From positions 1 through 12,099 of the forward strand of contig JAICPQ010000049.1 in assembly GCA_025929745.1 (NCBI GenBank): a DNA stretch of 12,099 nt. Reading direction: 5' to 3'. The notes beneath the pieces were generated by a model. That model was not told where the DNA came from. It did not search any database and worked only from the letters and a program-made list of their open reading frames with translations. How positions within the stretch are numbered: position 1 is the first letter of the stretch; every line of letters begins with the position of its first letter. The stretch is from Burkholderiales bacterium. GTDB taxonomy: Bacteria; Pseudomonadota; Gammaproteobacteria; Burkholderiales; SG8-39. The position numbers and the translations under genes are program-made. Shown piece by piece: positions 11,443 to 12,099 of the stretch.

Positions 11443-12099
11443 CTACTGCTTCTTCTCGCTGGTGCTCGGCGAGGTGGGCGCCGGAGCCTGCTGGGGCTTC
11501 TGCTCGGTGGTAGAGCCGCTCGCGGACGAGCCGCCGCTTCCCATGGAGGAGCCGGAAGAGCTCGAGGAGGACGAGGACGAAGACTTGCCGGACGCGCCGC
11601 CTGCCGCCGAGCCGCTCACGCCGAGGGCGGAGAGCGTCTTCTGGTCGAGCTGACCGTTCGCGTCCAGGCCCTTCTGCTGCTGAAAGTCCTTCAGCGCTTT
11701 CTGCGTCTGCGGTCCCATGATGCCGTCAGCCGTGACGTTCAGCTTCTGCTGAACCTGCTTGATCGTCTCGGCGTCATGCTGCTGGCCGCTGCCGGCCGCG
11801 GCGGAACCGCCCTTCGACTCGCTCTTCGCCTGACCGCCCGACGACGCACCCGCGGCGGCCGAGCCGCCTTGCGCAGACTTGTCGCTCGATGCGCCCGCGC
11901 TACCGGAGGCGCTCTTGTCGCTGCTCGAGCTGGAGCTGGCCCCGCCCGCCGCCGACGGCGACTGGGTGGTGCTCGAGCCCGACGCGCCCGCGCTGCCCGA
12001 CGTGCTGCTCGAGCCCTGCGACTGGCTCATCGACGGCGAGGATTGTCCCGCCTGCGACTCCTGCTTCTTCTCTTGTGCGACGGCGCCGAACGACAGCAA
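11443..12099 (-). CDS. Ser/Gly-rich secreted protein with peptidoglycan-binding domain, 5' end off the right edge
   Basis: At least 218 residues, open to the window edge. The visible N-terminus, LLSFGAVAQEKKQES, looks like the end of a Sec signal peptide with cleavage after AVA, so the real start is a little beyond the window; the TTG at the very edge should not be taken as the start. Residues about 17-105 are low-complexity Ser/Gly/Ala with Gln and Lys. The PG_binding_1 domain follows at about 107-162: DAETIKQVQQKLNVTADGIM, GPQTQKALKDFQQQKGL and LDQKTLSALGV. A second Ser-rich tail includes a run of ten Ser and ends in a Pro/Gln-rich TEQKPQQAPAPTSPSTSEKKQ-like sequence. It is probably periplasmic and attached to the cell wall through the domain, the rest acting as a flexible linker. 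No catalytic domain is visible. It ends in a strong terminator and appears to be its own unit. Confidence 0.88.
   Translation of the reverse strand: MLSFGAVAQEKKQESQAGQSSPSMSQSQGSSSTSGSAGASGSSTTQSPSAAGGASSSSSSDKSASGSAGASSDKSAQGGSAAAGASSGGQAKSESKGGSAAAGSGQQHDAETIKQVQQKLNVTADGIMGPQTQKALKDFQQQKGLDANGQLDQKTLSALGVSGSAAGGASGKSSSSSSSSSSGSSMGSGGSSASGSTTEQKPQQAPAPTSPSTSEKKQ

Noticed and set aside
1..12099. Mobile elements, CRISPR arrays, tRNA/rRNA genes, riboswitches
   Set aside because: No transposase or integrase motifs, spaced direct repeats, cloverleaf-like or rRNA sequences, or long structured leaders were seen on reading both strands.

Overview
This is a GC-rich window from a chromosome, almost certainly of a proteobacterium and most likely a betaproteobacterium of the Burkholderiales kind. 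The grounds are the family mix: LivH-type permease, TrpX-like ABC substrate-binding protein, EmrA/EmrB/EmrR-like efflux genes, lipobox lipoproteins and a Ser/Gly-rich peptidoglycan-binding protein. GTG starts and overlapping stop/start codons are frequent. No phage, insertion sequence, CRISPR, tRNA or rRNA signal was seen. Coding density is very high and no gene-free stretch reaches 100 bases.

Region 1 (1-2614, minus strand) is an operon read right to left: alpha/beta hydrolase, metal-dependent amidohydrolase, then a LivH-like permease cut by the left edge. Gaps are 9 bp and then an ATGA overlap. It looks like an uptake-and-hydrolysis catabolic unit. A TetR-type regulator (2679-3308, plus) is divergent from it, and a perfect 16-bp palindrome sits between the two.

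Region 2 (3305-6271) is a multidrug-efflux locus split around a divergent promoter. A MarR/EmrR-like repressor and an EmrA-like membrane fusion protein run left, and an EmrB-like DHA2 transporter runs right. An imperfect palindrome centred on CTAG lies in the 28-bp gap. The EmrA gene converges on tetR with the two stop codons sharing one CTAG.

Region 3 (6341-9515, plus) is a tight set of four genes: an orphan ABC substrate-binding protein, a VOC-fold protein, a YqjM-like Old Yellow Enzyme and a cupin. The last three are translationally coupled. It resembles a small-molecule uptake and degradation module of unknown substrate.

Region 4 (9499-11360, minus) reads, in order of transcription: small membrane protein, two-CBS-domain protein, two tandem paralogous small lipoproteins, and a thioredoxin-like protein with a CGYC active site. 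The first lipoprotein seems to lack a standard start codon; the best candidate is AUC behind a strong GGAGG. The thioredoxin gene converges with and overlaps the cupin gene. Region 5 (11386-12099, minus) is a Ser/Gly-rich secreted protein with a peptidoglycan-binding domain, cut at its 5' end by the right edge and followed by a clear intrinsic terminator.

The least familiar part is the region 4 cluster. I name no function for it as a system.
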